Source: Streptomyces sp. GESEQ-35 (GTDB lineage: Bacteria > Actinomycetota > Actinomycetes > Streptomycetales > Streptomycetaceae). From it: DNA of 64,000 bases. Below the pieces are notes generated by a model, which saw only the letters and a list, made by a program, of their open reading frames with translations, searched no databases and was not told where the DNA came from. How positions within the stretch are numbered: the first letter of the stretch is position 1; the number at the start of each line of letters is the position of its first letter. Shown here one piece after another: positions 1-8,783 of the stretch. The stretch covers positions 1-64,000 of the forward strand of contig NZ_JAFFSX010000011.1 in NCBI RefSeq assembly GCF_017948485.1, in the 5' to 3' direction. A program made the translations under genes and the position numbers.

Positions 1-240
<240 letters not shown>

Positions 241-344
241 GCACCCGGCACCCACCTGGACGCGCCCAGTTCGACACACCCTCAAAACTCCACTTTTGTA
301 TGGGTATCGACTAGTTCGATCACCCCACACAACTGGAGGACGCT
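241..344 (+). promoter_or_regulatory. Upstream region of cslA
   Basis: This is the only normal-complexity sequence before cslA. It contains a short dyad: CAAAA at 283-287 and TTTTG at 294-298 around a 6-base spacer, next to TATGGG at 299-304, which could act as a -10 element. A good ribosome binding site (CTGGAGGACG) lies just before the GTG at 345. No promoter is assigned firmly. Confidence 0.35.
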
Positions 345-2141
345 GTGCGGCAGCCGGAGGGCTACGACTACGACACCCACAGCCGACTGGCGGGACCGCT
401 CAAGGAGCCGTCGGACAAGGCGTACCGGGTGCAGTACACATCGCTCCTCGCATGCGAGCCGCACCGAATACGCGCGATCCTGCTCATGACCCTCGCGCCG
501 ATATTCACCGGCGTCCTCCTCGTCTACCTCATCTGGCCCAGCCACTGGGTGGAACGCGAGGGCGGCGAAGAATGGTTGACCGTTCTCGACGTCGCCATGC
601 TGATCTGCATCGGGCTCATCGAGCTCTTCATGGTCGTCAACGTCGCCTCCGTAGCCCACGCCACGATGGTCGCCCGCGACCCGGTCCCGGTGGTCCCCGA
701 ACCCGGCACCCGAGTCGCCTTCCTCACCACGTACGTCCCGGGCAAGGAACCCCTCGACATGGTCCGCGCCACCCTCGAAGGCGCGACCCGCATCCACCAC
801 ACGGGCCCCCGGGACATCTGGCTCCTCGACGAGGGCGACGACGACCAGGCGAAGGCCCTCTGCGCCGAACTCGGCGTACGGCACTTCACCCGCCGAGGCG
901 TCCCCGAGTGGAACAGACCGGACGGCGTCCACAAGGCCCGCACCAAGCACGGCAACTACAACGCCTGGATCGCGATGCACGGCGACGAGTACGACTTCTT
1001 CGCCTCCGTCGACACCGACCACGTCCCGCTCCCCAACTTCCTGGAGCGGATGATGGGTTACTTCCGCGACCCGGACGTCGCCTTCGTCGTAGGCCCCCAG
1101 GTGTACGGCAACTACCACAACCCCGTCACAAAGGCGGCAGAGTCCCAGCAGTTCCTCTTCCACGCGCTGATCCAGCGCGCAGGCAACCGCTACCGGGCCC
1201 CCATGTTCGTAGGCACGAACAACGTCGTACGAATATCAGCGGTCAAACAAATAGGCGGCCTCTACGACTCGATCACCGAGGACATGGCCACAGGCTTCGA
1301 ACTCCACCACACCCGCAACCCCAAAACCACCAACCACTGGCGCAGCGTCTACACCCCGGACGTACTGGCGGTAGGTGAGGGCCCGGCCTCGTGGACGGAC
1401 TTCTTCACCCAGCAGATGCGCTGGTCGCGCGGCACCTACGAGACGCTGATCAAGCAGTACTGGAAGGCCCCCGGCAAGATGCCCCCCGGCCGCTTCCTCT
1501 CGTACACGCTGATGCTGGTCTACTACCCGATGACGGCGGTCAACTGGTTCCTCGGCATCCTCAGCTGCATTCTCTTCCTCTGGTTCGGCGCATCCGGCAC
1601 TCAAGTAGCCGCCTCCGTCTGGCTGATGCTCTACAGCGACGCGGCCGCGCTCCAGATAGGCCTCTACCTCTGGAACAGGCGCCACAACGTGTCCCCGCAC
1701 GAACCACAGGGCTCCGGCGGCCTGGCCGGCATGGCGATGTCGGCCCTTTCGGCCCCGATCTACCTCAAGTCGTTCGGCGAAGCCCTGCTCCGCCGCCCCA
1801 GCCGCTTCGTAGTGACCCCGAAGGGCGACGACGCCAGCCCCGACCGCCTGCTCACCTTCCGCATCCACCTCTTCTGGGCGGCCCTCCTGGCGACCTCCCT
1901 CGCCGCGTCGGTGTTCCTCGACCACACCCATGCGGCGATGCGCACTTGGGCGTTCCTGGCCATGGCGATCTCCCTCGCCCCGGTGGCCGTATGGTGCTCG
2001 ACCCTCCTCAAGGAGCGCAGGGAGCGGCCGCCACTCCACGTACTGCACGCACCGCCGCGCAGAGGCGACAGCGCCGAACCCGCTCTCGCCGGCAACAGCG
2101 CGGGCACCACGGTCTCCAGCTCCACGACAGGAGGTAACTAG
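345..2141 (+). CDS. cslA: Cellulose synthase-like glycosyltransferase family 2 protein
   Basis: Membrane-bound GT2 enzyme that polymerises a beta-glucan at the hyphal tip surface. The 598-residue protein has two membrane helices after residue 45 (AILLMTLAPIFTGVLL and the next). A cytoplasmic GT-A domain follows, with the acidic motif SVDTDH, the TED motif in SITEDMATG and the acceptor motif QQMRWSRG, all hallmarks of processive cellulose/chitin synthases. Several membrane helices follow from about residue 385. The GTG start at 345 has a GGAGG site six bases upstream. The stop lies 3 bases before glxA, so the two genes are translationally linked, as known for cslA-glxA in Streptomyces, where both are needed for tip glycan deposition and morphology. 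The polymer made is inferred from the family. Confidence 0.93.
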   Translation: MRQPEGYDYDTHSRLAGPLKEPSDKAYRVQYTSLLACEPHRIRAILLMTLAPIFTGVLLVYLIWPSHWVEREGGEEWLTVLDVAMLICIGLIELFMVVNVASVAHATMVARDPVPVVPEPGTRVAFLTTYVPGKEPLDMVRATLEGATRIHHTGPRDIWLLDEGDDDQAKALCAELGVRHFTRRGVPEWNRPDGVHKARTKHGNYNAWIAMHGDEYDFFASVDTDHVPLPNFLERMMGYFRDPDVAFVVGPQVYGNYHNPVTKAAESQQFLFHALIQRAGNRYRAPMFVGTNNVVRISAVKQIGGLYDSITEDMATGFELHHTRNPKTTNHWRSVYTPDVLAVGEGPASWTDFFTQQMRWSRGTYETLIKQYWKAPGKMPPGRFLSYTLMLVYYPMTAVNWFLGILSCILFLWFGASGTQVAASVWLMLYSDAAALQIGLYLWNRRHNVSPHEPQGSGGLAGMAMSALSAPIYLKSFGEALLRRPSRFVVTPKGDDASPDRLLTFRIHLFWAALLATSLAASVFLDHTHAAMRTWAFLAMAISLAPVAVWCSTLLKERRERPPLHVLHAPPRRGDSAEPALAGNSAGTTVSSSTTGGN

Positions 2142-2144
2142 GCC

Positions 2145-4079
2145 ATGGCCTACAGCCCCTCTCAGAAGACCAAGAAGACAGTGTTCGGCATCGGCGGCAT
2201 AGTCGTCCTGCTGGGCCTCAACGCCCCGGCCGCGCTGGACTTCGCCGGCGCGCAGTACCACGCGTACAAGATCGCCCAACCCTCGTACCAAGCCCGGTAC
2301 GGCAGTTGGACCCAGGTGGACATCCCCGAGGAGTACCGCACCAACGCCATCCACGCGGCGCTCCTGCACACCGGCAAGGTCCTGATCGTCGCGGGCTCGG
2401 GCAACGAACAACGGAAGTTCAACAAGGGCTCGTTCGACACAGTCCTCTGGGACCCCAAGGCGAATACGTTCAAGAAGATCGACACCCCCGACGACTTCTT
2501 CTGCGCGGGCCATGCCCAACTCCCCGACGGCCGCCTGCTGGTGGCGGGCGGCACCGCCCGCTACGAACTCCTCGACGGCGAGGTCGATCGAGCCGCCGGC
2601 GGTATGCGGGTGAAGAACGAGAGCCCGAACAAGGCGATGTTCCTGAAGAAGGGCACCGTCTTCCGCTCGCCCGCCGGAGTCGAGTACGTCTCCCGGTTCG
2701 ACGTCACGGTCCCGAAGGCCCGTGCGCTCACCGACGGCCGCACCGGACGGACGACCAGGGTCACCGCGAGCGAGGTCCGCGTCTTCGTGGAGGCGGTCGA
2801 GAAGGGCCCGCTGTCCGTCACCGAGAGGCAGGCGCAGTACGAGATCGTCGGCCTGACCGGCAAGGACGCGAACAACACGTACGGCCTCTCCGAGCGGATC
2901 AGCTTCGACAAGCAGGACTTCCAGGGCATCCGCGCCGCCTACGAGTTCGACCCGAAGGCCGAGCGGTACGTCACGGTCGACCCGATGGACAAGGCCCGCT
3001 GGTACCCGACCCTCGTCGGCCTGGAGGACGGCCGGGTCCTCGCCGTCTCCGGCCTGGACGACCTGGGCAAGATCGACCCCGGTGACAACGAGATCTACGA
3101 CCCGAGGACCAAGAAGTGGTCACCGGGCCCGAAGCGGTACTTCCCGACGTACCCCGCCCTGTTCCTCACCAAGGGCGGCAAGCTCTTCTACCCGGCCTCG
3201 AACGCCGGTTACGGCCCCGCCGACAGGGGCCGCGAGCCGGGCCTGTGGGACCTGAAGACCAACACCTTCCAGTACGTCCCGGGCCTGCGCGACGCCGACG
3301 AGACCGAGACGTCGGCCTCGCTCCTCCTCCCGCCGGCCCAGGACCAGAAGGTGATGCTCCTCGGCGGCGGAGGCGTCGGCGAGTCCAAGAAGTCGACGCA
3401 GCGCACGGCCGTGGTCGACCTCAAGAAGGACAACCCCGTCTTCGAGGACGGCCCCGACCTCCCCCAGGGCACCCGCTATCTGAACAGCGTGATCATGCCC
3501 GACGACACCGTCTTCACCTCGAACGGCTCCGAGGACTACCGGGGCCGCAGCGCCAGCAACATCCTCAAGGCGCAGTTCTACGACCCGAAGGGCAACGTCT
3601 TCCGCGAGGCCGCGGCGCCGATGGTCGGCCGCAACTACCACTCCGAGGCGCTGCTGCTGCCCGACGGCCGGGTCGCCACCTTCGGCTCCGACCCGCTCTT
3701 CGACGACCAGCAGAACACCAAGCTGGGCCACTTCGAGCAGCGCATGGAGATCTTCACGCCGCCCACCCTGCACAAGAACGGCAAGAACCGTCCGGCCCTC
3801 GGCGGCGGCCCGCGGCAACTCGACGGCGACCGCCGCGCGACGTTCACCACCGCCCACCCCGAACGCATCACCACAGCCCGTCTGATGCGCCCGAGCGCGG
3901 TGACGCACACCACGGACGTGGAACAGCGCTCGATCGCACTCGGCCTCACCAGGACGGGCAACTCGGTCACCGTCGACGTACCGAACGACCCGACCCTGGT
4001 CCCGCCCGGCTGGTACATGCTGTTCGTGACGGACGCACAGGGCACGCCGTCGGAGGCGAAGTGGATCCAGGTCGAGTAG
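2145..4079 (+). CDS. glxA: Galactose-oxidase-like mononuclear copper-radical oxidase GlxA
   Basis: Membrane-anchored extracellular oxidase working with CslA in glycan processing and morphological development. The 644-residue protein has an uncleaved signal anchor at about residues 12-31, a beta-propeller (Kelch-like repeats such as LPDGRLLVAGG) and a C-terminal DUF1929-type domain. The radical-copper residues are visible: Cys120 in FFCAGH and Tyr287 in KARWYPTL form the thioether pair, with Trp286 adjacent as in GlxA. The ligands Tyr498-His499 sit in GRNYHSE and His588 in SAVTHTTD. Maturation by copper and the Sco/ECuC copper chaperones is known for the family. The start ATG lies 3 bases after the cslA stop, with GGAGG inside the end of cslA. 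It converges on cslZ with a 28-base gap. Confidence 0.95.
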   Translation: MAYSPSQKTKKTVFGIGGIVVLLGLNAPAALDFAGAQYHAYKIAQPSYQARYGSWTQVDIPEEYRTNAIHAALLHTGKVLIVAGSGNEQRKFNKGSFDTVLWDPKANTFKKIDTPDDFFCAGHAQLPDGRLLVAGGTARYELLDGEVDRAAGGMRVKNESPNKAMFLKKGTVFRSPAGVEYVSRFDVTVPKARALTDGRTGRTTRVTASEVRVFVEAVEKGPLSVTERQAQYEIVGLTGKDANNTYGLSERISFDKQDFQGIRAAYEFDPKAERYVTVDPMDKARWYPTLVGLEDGRVLAVSGLDDLGKIDPGDNEIYDPRTKKWSPGPKRYFPTYPALFLTKGGKLFYPASNAGYGPADRGREPGLWDLKTNTFQYVPGLRDADETETSASLLLPPAQDQKVMLLGGGGVGESKKSTQRTAVVDLKKDNPVFEDGPDLPQGTRYLNSVIMPDDTVFTSNGSEDYRGRSASNILKAQFYDPKGNVFREAAAPMVGRNYHSEALLLPDGRVATFGSDPLFDDQQNTKLGHFEQRMEIFTPPTLHKNGKNRPALGGGPRQLDGDRRATFTTAHPERITTARLMRPSAVTHTTDVEQRSIALGLTRTGNSVTVDVPNDPTLVPPGWYMLFVTDAQGTPSEAKWIQVE

Positions 4080-4094
4080 CCGTGCAGGGGCCGC

Positions 4095-4120
4095 CTACTC
4101 CTTGGCGCTACTCCTTGGCG
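4095..4120. repeat. 13-bp perfect tandem duplication at the 3' end of cslZ
   Basis: CTACTCCTTGGCG occurs twice head to tail (4095-4107 and 4108-4120). The second copy encodes the last residues and stop codon of cslZ on the minus strand. The first copy lies immediately after the stop. The protein is therefore not changed by the duplication. Confidence 0.85.
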
Positions 4121-5115
4121 TTGCGCGCCAGCTCCAGCGCGTACTCCGGCCACCACTGCCCGGCGTTCGGTCCCCCCTCGCACGTCCCGTCCGACTCACC
4201 GGGCCGCTTGACCCACACGTAGGCGTCCAGGGCGGGCTCGCCGGTGTCGAAGGTGGGCGGGGTGCCCAGGGCCCTGTCCGGCGGGTTGCACCACTCGCCG
4301 GGCAGCGGTCCGTTGCCGTTGCGGCTGGTGTCGATGACGAAGTGCTTGCCGCCGAGGTCCGCGGAGAGCCGGAGGCCGTACTCCTTGGTGACCTCGTCGG
4401 TCTGGAAGTTGGAGACGTTGAGGGCGAAGCCGTCGGCGCGGGCGATCCCCGCCCGGTACAAGCGCTGGACCAGCTGGCCCAGCTTCTGGGGATCCCTGAT
4501 CCAGGCCGGGTTGCCGGCGTCCAGGTACACCTTCGTGCCGGGCTGCCGCTTCAGCCGGTCGATCGCCTCGCCCAGCAGTGCCTCGCGCTCGCCGTGGTGG
4601 ATGCCGGGCGTGCAGCCGTCCACGATGTGCGCGACCGCGTCGGGCTCCAGGACCACCAGAGCCTTGGCCTTGCCCAGCGCGGCCGCGAACTTCTCGATCC
4701 ACGTCCGGTAGGCGTCCGCGTCCGCGGCCCCGCCCGCCGAGTGCTGCCCGCAGTCCCGGTGCGGGATGTTGTACGCCGCGAACAGCGCCGTCCGCCCTTC
4801 CCGGCGCGCGGCCGTGGCGGCCTCGGTGACCGGCACGGTCGGGTCGTTCTCACCGGCCGGCCACAGCGCGGCGGGCCGGTCGGCGATGCGCCTGAGCAGT
4901 TCGGCGTCCCTGGTACGGCCCTCCTCCTGCCATGTCTCGATCTGCTGGGCGGCGGGGCTCTCCGGGTCGACCCAGAACGGCGAGGCGGGCGCGAGGTCCG
5001 CCTTCCCGGAGGCGGCGCCGGCGACAGAGGCCTCGTCGATGTCGGGCGCGGACGTACAGCCCGCCGCGAGCCCGAGCACCGCGAGAGCCGCGAGGGCGTG
5101 GATCAGCCGGGACAT
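4108..5115 (-). CDS. cslZ: Glycoside hydrolase family 6 lipoprotein (endoglucanase-like)
   Basis: Predicted surface-anchored beta-1,4-glucanase that trims or releases the glucan made by CslA. The protein has 335 residues. Its N-terminus has a lipoprotein signal with lipobox LAAGC (Cys about residue 18), so it is diacylglycerol-anchored. GH6 signatures seen are VLEPDAVAHI, VYLDAGNPAWI, FALNVSNFQTD, HFVIDTSRNGNG, WCNPPDRALG and AYVWVKRPGESDG; the last ones hold the conserved Asp, Cys and Lys region of the fold. The ATG at 5115 is chosen because the lipoprotein signal begins there and AGGGGGC lies just upstream; a longer frame exists but encodes no plausible leader. It is convergent with glxA. 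This matches the cslA-glxA-cslZ group known in Streptomyces. Confidence 0.88.
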   Translation of the reverse strand: MSRLIHALAALAVLGLAAGCTSAPDIDEASVAGAASGKADLAPASPFWVDPESPAAQQIETWQEEGRTRDAELLRRIADRPAALWPAGENDPTVPVTEAATAARREGRTALFAAYNIPHRDCGQHSAGGAADADAYRTWIEKFAAALGKAKALVVLEPDAVAHIVDGCTPGIHHGEREALLGEAIDRLKRQPGTKVYLDAGNPAWIRDPQKLGQLVQRLYRAGIARADGFALNVSNFQTDEVTKEYGLRLSADLGGKHFVIDTSRNGNGPLPGEWCNPPDRALGTPPTFDTGEPALDAYVWVKRPGESDGTCEGGPNAGQWWPEYALELARNAKE

Positions 5116-5156
5116 GCTGCCCCCTAGGGCGAAGGTGACGTTTAGTGACAACTCAT

Positions 5157-5172
5157 AAGCAATCGTTGCATA
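5157..5172. promoter_or_regulatory. Candidate MarR operator in the cslZ/marR divergent region
   Basis: An AT-richer dyad, GCAA (5159-5162), TCG, TTGC (5166-5169), lies between the divergent cslZ and marR-type genes. Short TTGC/GCAA dyads are common MarR-family operators. Position and symmetry support autoregulation, but no binding data can be seen. Confidence 0.4.
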
Positions 5173-5272
5173 GTGGACAGTGCTCGACCGGCATCGCAAT
5201 GCCGGGAAGTGCGGCGGACCGAAGGGCGAGACGGGGCTGACCGCCATATGACCGGCCGGTAAGGTCTGGGGC

Positions 5273-5782
5273 GTGCCGAAGCCGCTCAGCCTTCCCTTCG
5301 ATCCCATCGCCCGCGCCGACGAACACTGGAAGCAGCGCTGGGGAAACGTACCGTCGATGGCCGCGATCACCTCGATCATGCGCGCACAGCAGATCCTGCT
5401 CGCCGAGGTCGACGCCGTGGTCAAGCCGTACGAGCTGACGTTCGCGCGCTACGAGGCGCTGGTGCTGCTCACCTTCTCCAAGGCCGGCGAGCTGCCGATG
5501 TCCAAGATCGGCGAGCGGCTCATGGTGCACCCGACGTCGGTGACGAACACCGTGGACCGCCTCGTGCGGTCGGGCCTGGTGGAGAAGCGGCCCAATCCGA
5601 ACGACGGGCGCGGCACCCTCGCCACCATCACCGACAAGGGCCGCGAGGTCGTCGAGGCCGCCACCCGTGACCTGATGGCGATGGACTTCGGACTCGGGGC
5701 GTACGACGCCGAGGAGTGTGCCGAGATCTTCGCGATGCTGCGGCCGCTGCGGGTGGCCTCCGGCGACTTCGAGGAGGGGTAG
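5273..5782 (+). CDS. MarR-family transcriptional regulator
   Basis: A 169-residue winged-helix DNA-binding regulator. The MarR core is clear: the recognition helix region reads KIGERLMVHPTSVTNTVD (about residues 79-96), followed by RLVRSGLVEKRPNPNDGRG, the beta-wing with the conserved Asp-Arg-like turn. Helical dimerisation segments lie at both ends. The GTG at 5273 gives a full-length family member; no strong ribosome binding site precedes it, so the transcript may be leaderless or nearly so. It sits divergent from cslZ and 43 bases before a small membrane protein gene. Possible targets are itself, the DUF3817 gene and icmA. The ligand is unknown. Confidence 0.85.
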   Translation: MPKPLSLPFDPIARADEHWKQRWGNVPSMAAITSIMRAQQILLAEVDAVVKPYELTFARYEALVLLTFSKAGELPMSKIGERLMVHPTSVTNTVDRLVRSGLVEKRPNPNDGRGTLATITDKGREVVEAATRDLMAMDFGLGAYDAEECAEIFAMLRPLRVASGDFEEG

Positions 5783-5825
5783 CCCGGGGCAAGATCTCCC
5801 GGAACCGGCCGTTACGCTCGACGGC

Positions 5826-6164
5826 ATGAAAAAAAGCGTGCTGACCCGCTATCGCGTCCTGGCCTACGTCACCGGTGTGCTGCTCGTCCTGCTGTGCCTC
5901 AGCATGATCGCCAAGTACGCCCTCGACGTCGACGGTGCCGCCGACTTCACCCGGGTTGTCGCCATCGCGCACGGCTGGCTGTACGTCCTCTACCTGGTCT
6001 TCGCCTTCGACCTGGGCTCCAAGGCGAAGTGGCCGGTCGGCAAGCAGCTCTGGGTTCTGCTCGCCGGGACCGTTCCGACCGCCGCCTTCTTCGTCGAGCG
6101 GAGGATCAGCCACGAGCTGGAGGCCGAGGTGGCCGAGGATTCGCCGGCGGTCGCGAAGGCCTGA
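5826..6164 (+). CDS. DUF3817 small integral membrane protein
   Basis: A 112-residue membrane protein with three predicted membrane helices (about residues 9-30, 43-62 and 75-92) and a charged tail. Motifs such as AIAHGWLYVLYLVFAFDL and a Lys-Trp pair between helices 2 and 3 fit DUF3817. The ATG at 5826 starts a Lys-rich cytoplasmic N-terminus. The function of the family is not known to me. Its position directly behind a marR gene suggests that the regulator controls it. Confidence 0.75.
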   Translation: MKKSVLTRYRVLAYVTGVLLVLLCLSMIAKYALDVDGAADFTRVVAIAHGWLYVLYLVFAFDLGSKAKWPVGKQLWVLLAGTVPTAAFFVERRISHELEAEVAEDSPAVAKA

Positions 6165-6189
6165 CCTGCGGCGCACCAGGACGTTGATA

Positions 6190-6235
6190 GGACGTCCTAG
6201 TAAACGGTCGACATTTACTAGGACGTCCAAGTAAA
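6190..6235. promoter_or_regulatory. Tandem/inverted operator repeats upstream of icmA
   Basis: GGACGTCCTAGTAAA (6190-6204) is matched by its exact inverse TTTACTAGGACGTCC (6214-6228) across a 9-base spacer. The right half is followed by AAGTAAA, so 6214-6235 is itself a 20-of-22 palindrome centred on GGACGTCC. Bases 6190-6204 and 6221-6235 are also a near-perfect direct repeat 31 bases apart. This looks like two regulator dimer sites immediately before the icmA start at 6245. Confidence 0.75.
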
Positions 6236-6244
6236 TTCGATGGT

Positions 6245-7945
6245 ATGGACGCTGACGCCATCGAGGAAGGCCGCCGTCGCTGGCAGGCTCGCTACGACGC
6301 TTCGCGCAAGCGCGACGCGGACTTCACCACGCTCTCCGGCGATCCCGTGGAGCCTGCGTACGGGCCCCGGCCCGGGGACACGTACGAGGGCTTCGAGCGG
6401 ATCGGCTGGCCCGGAGAGTACCCCTTCACCCGCGGCCTCTACCCGACCGGCTACCGCGGCCGGACCTGGACCATCAGGCAGTTCGCCGGCTTCGGGAACG
6501 CCGAGCAGACGAACGAGCGCTACAAGATGATCCTGGCCAACGGCGGTGGCGGCCTGTCCGTGGCCTTCGACATGCCGACCCTCATGGGCCGCGACTCCGA
6601 CGACCCGCGCTCCCTCGGCGAGGTCGGGCACTGCGGGGTGGCCATCGACTCGGCGGCGGACATGGAGGTCCTGTTCCAGGACATCCCGCTGGGTGACGTC
6701 ACGACGTCGATGACGATCAGTGGTCCGGCCGTCCCGGTCTTCTGCATGTACCTGGTGGCGGCCGAACGACAGGGCGTCGACCCCGCCGTCCTGAACGGCA
6801 CACTCCAGACCGACATCTTCAAGGAGTACATCGCCCAGAAGGAGTGGCTCTTCCAGCCCGAGCCGCACCTCCGCCTGATCGGCGACCTCATGGAGTACTG
6901 CGCGTCCGGCATCCCCGCCTACAAGCCGCTGTCCGTCTCCGGCTACCACATCCGCGAGGCCGGATCGACGGCGGCGCAGGAGCTGGCCTACACGCTGGCG
7001 GACGGGTTCGGGTACGTCGAACTGGGGCTGTCGCGCGGCCTGGACGTGGACGTCTTCGCCCCCGGCCTCTCCTTCTTCTTCGACGCCCATCTCGATTTCT
7101 TCGAGGAGATCGCCAAGTTCCGCGCCGCGCGCCGGATCTGGGCCCGCTGGATGCGGGACGTGTACGGCGCCCAGTCCGAGAAGGCGCAGTGGCTCCGCTT
7201 CCACACGCAGACCGCCGGCGTCTCCCTGACGGCCCAGCAGCCGTACAACAACGTGGTGCGTACGGCCGTGGAGGCGCTGGCGGCGGTGCTGGGCGGCACG
7301 AACTCGCTGCACACCAACGCCCTGGACGAGACCCTCGCGCTGCCCTCCGAGCAGGCCGCGGAGATCGCGCTGCGGACGCAGCAGGTCCTCATGGAGGAGA
7401 CCGGGGTCGCCAACGTGGCCGATCCGCTGGGCGGTTCGTGGTTCGTCGAGCAGCTCACGGACCGCATCGAGGCCGACGCGGAGGCGATCTTCGACCAGAT
7501 CAAGGAGCGGGGCCTCAGGGCGCACCCCGACGGACAGCACCCGATCGGCCCGATCACCTCAGGGATCCTGCGCGGAATCGAGGACGGCTGGTTCACCGGG
7601 GAGATCGCGGAGTCGGCCTTCCAGTACCAGCGGTCGCTGGAGAAGGGCGACAAGAGGGTTGTGGGCGTGAACGTCCATCACGGGTCGGTGACCGGGGATC
7701 TGGAGATTCTGCGGGTCAGTCATGAGGTGGAGCGGGAGCAGGTTCGGGCGCTGGGTGCCCGTAAGTCCGCGCGGGATGACGACGCCGTTCGGACCGCGCT
7801 CGATGCGATGCTCCAGGCCGCGCGCGACGGTGGCAACATGATCGGGCCGATGCTGGACGCCGCACGCGCGGAGGCCACGCTGGGCGAGATCTGCGGGGTG
7901 TTGCGGGAGGAGTGGGGGACGTATACGGAGCCCGCCGGGTTCTAG
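6245..7945 (+). CDS. icmA: Isobutyryl-CoA mutase large subunit IcmA
   Basis: Coenzyme-B12-dependent mutase subunit that interconverts isobutyryl-CoA and n-butyryl-CoA, linking valine catabolism to fatty-acid and polyketide precursors. Its 566 residues equal the known IcmA length; the protein has the substrate-binding TIM barrel but no cobalamin-binding domain, which in this enzyme resides in the separate small subunit IcmB. The two residues that separate ICM from methylmalonyl-CoA mutase are present: Phe80 in TIRQFAGF and Gln198 in KEYIAQKE, where MCM has Tyr and Arg. The start ATG follows the operator repeats by nine bases. The stop shares CTAG (7942-7945) with the convergent tetR gene. No icmB is in this window, so the partner must be encoded elsewhere. 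Confidence 0.93.
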   Translation: MDADAIEEGRRRWQARYDASRKRDADFTTLSGDPVEPAYGPRPGDTYEGFERIGWPGEYPFTRGLYPTGYRGRTWTIRQFAGFGNAEQTNERYKMILANGGGGLSVAFDMPTLMGRDSDDPRSLGEVGHCGVAIDSAADMEVLFQDIPLGDVTTSMTISGPAVPVFCMYLVAAERQGVDPAVLNGTLQTDIFKEYIAQKEWLFQPEPHLRLIGDLMEYCASGIPAYKPLSVSGYHIREAGSTAAQELAYTLADGFGYVELGLSRGLDVDVFAPGLSFFFDAHLDFFEEIAKFRAARRIWARWMRDVYGAQSEKAQWLRFHTQTAGVSLTAQQPYNNVVRTAVEALAAVLGGTNSLHTNALDETLALPSEQAAEIALRTQQVLMEETGVANVADPLGGSWFVEQLTDRIEADAEAIFDQIKERGLRAHPDGQHPIGPITSGILRGIEDGWFTGEIAESAFQYQRSLEKGDKRVVGVNVHHGSVTGDLEILRVSHEVEREQVRALGARKSARDDDAVRTALDAMLQAARDGGNMIGPMLDAARAEATLGEICGVLREEWGTYTEPAGF

Positions 7946-8580
7946 GCTTCCTTCTGGACCTCGTCGGCCGAGGTCAGCCCCAGTAGGAGGACGCGGGTAA
8001 AGCTCCGGACCCACTCCTCGTCGGCCGGTTCGGCGCTGACCAGGCAGCGGTGGACGACCGCGCCCGCGACCATGTCGAAGATGAGGTCGACCGTGCGCGC
8101 AGCCTCCCCGGGATCTGTCTCGGGAGGCAGCTCGCCGCGGGTCTGGGCCCGGGCCCGGCCTTCCAGCACCAACCGCTTCTGGCGGTTGACGATCGACGCA
8201 CGGATGCGTTCGCGGAGTGCGTCGTCGCGGGTTGATTCGGCGAGGACCGCCATCAGTCCGCTCTTCGCCTCCGGACGGGCCAGGATTGCCGCAAATTGCA
8301 GCACGACTCCCTCGATGTCGGCCGCGAGGCAGCCGCGGTCGGGGAGTTCCAGTTCGTCGAAGAGTTCGGCGACCGCGTCGACCACGAGTTCGTTCTTGCC
8401 GGCCCAGCGGCGATAGAGCGTCGTCTTCGCAACCCCGGCGCGCGTAGCCACGTCTCCCAGCGTGAGCTTGGACCAGCCCAGCTCCACCAGGGCCTCCCGC
8501 GTGGCCGCGAGGATCGCGGCGTCAGCGGCGGCGCTGCGCGGGCGTCCTGTGGCGCGTGGGGCGGAGGTGCGGCTCTGCAT
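7942..8580 (-). CDS. TetR/AcrR-family transcriptional regulator
   Basis: A 212-residue repressor. The N-terminal HTH is typical: LTLGDVATRAGVAKTTLYRR (about residues 38-57), then WAGKNELVVDAVAELFDEL leading into the ligand-binding helices. The ATG at 8580 gives a short basic leader before the HTH; earlier starts would add a non-conserved extension. It converges on icmA with overlapping stop codons and is divergent from the thioredoxin-TPR gene. A 7-3-7 palindrome at 8665-8681 in the divergent region is a plausible operator. The ligand is unknown; an acyl-CoA is possible because of icmA. Confidence 0.85.
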   Translation of the reverse strand: MQSRTSAPRATGRPRSAAADAAILAATREALVELGWSKLTLGDVATRAGVAKTTLYRRWAGKNELVVDAVAELFDELELPDRGCLAADIEGVVLQFAAILARPEAKSGLMAVLAESTRDDALRERIRASIVNRQKRLVLEGRARAQTRGELPPETDPGEAARTVDLIFDMVAGAVVHRCLVSAEPADEEWVRSFTRVLLLGLTSADEVQKEA

Positions 8581-8664
8581 CCCATGACCATAACCGGCGG
8601 TTCCTGTGGGGCCGTGAGGGAGATCACCGGATAGAGGTGTCCTGGAGGCACCCGATGCCATTAC

Positions 8665-8681
8665 GCTACGACCCGTAGCGA
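8665..8681. promoter_or_regulatory. Candidate TetR operator
   Basis: CGCTACG (8665-8671), ACC, CGTAGCG (8675-8681) form a perfect 7-3-7 dyad about 85 bases upstream of the tetR start and about 100 bases upstream of the divergent thioredoxin-TPR gene. This size and placement are usual for TetR self-regulation. Confidence 0.5.
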
Positions 8682-8783
8682 AACCACTGGTGTGGGGTGG
8701 GGACCCGGCGCCGAGACCAACACCGCACGACCGGCTTTCACAACGCTTTTCACACACGCGCGAGAACGGGGGAGGATGTACGC

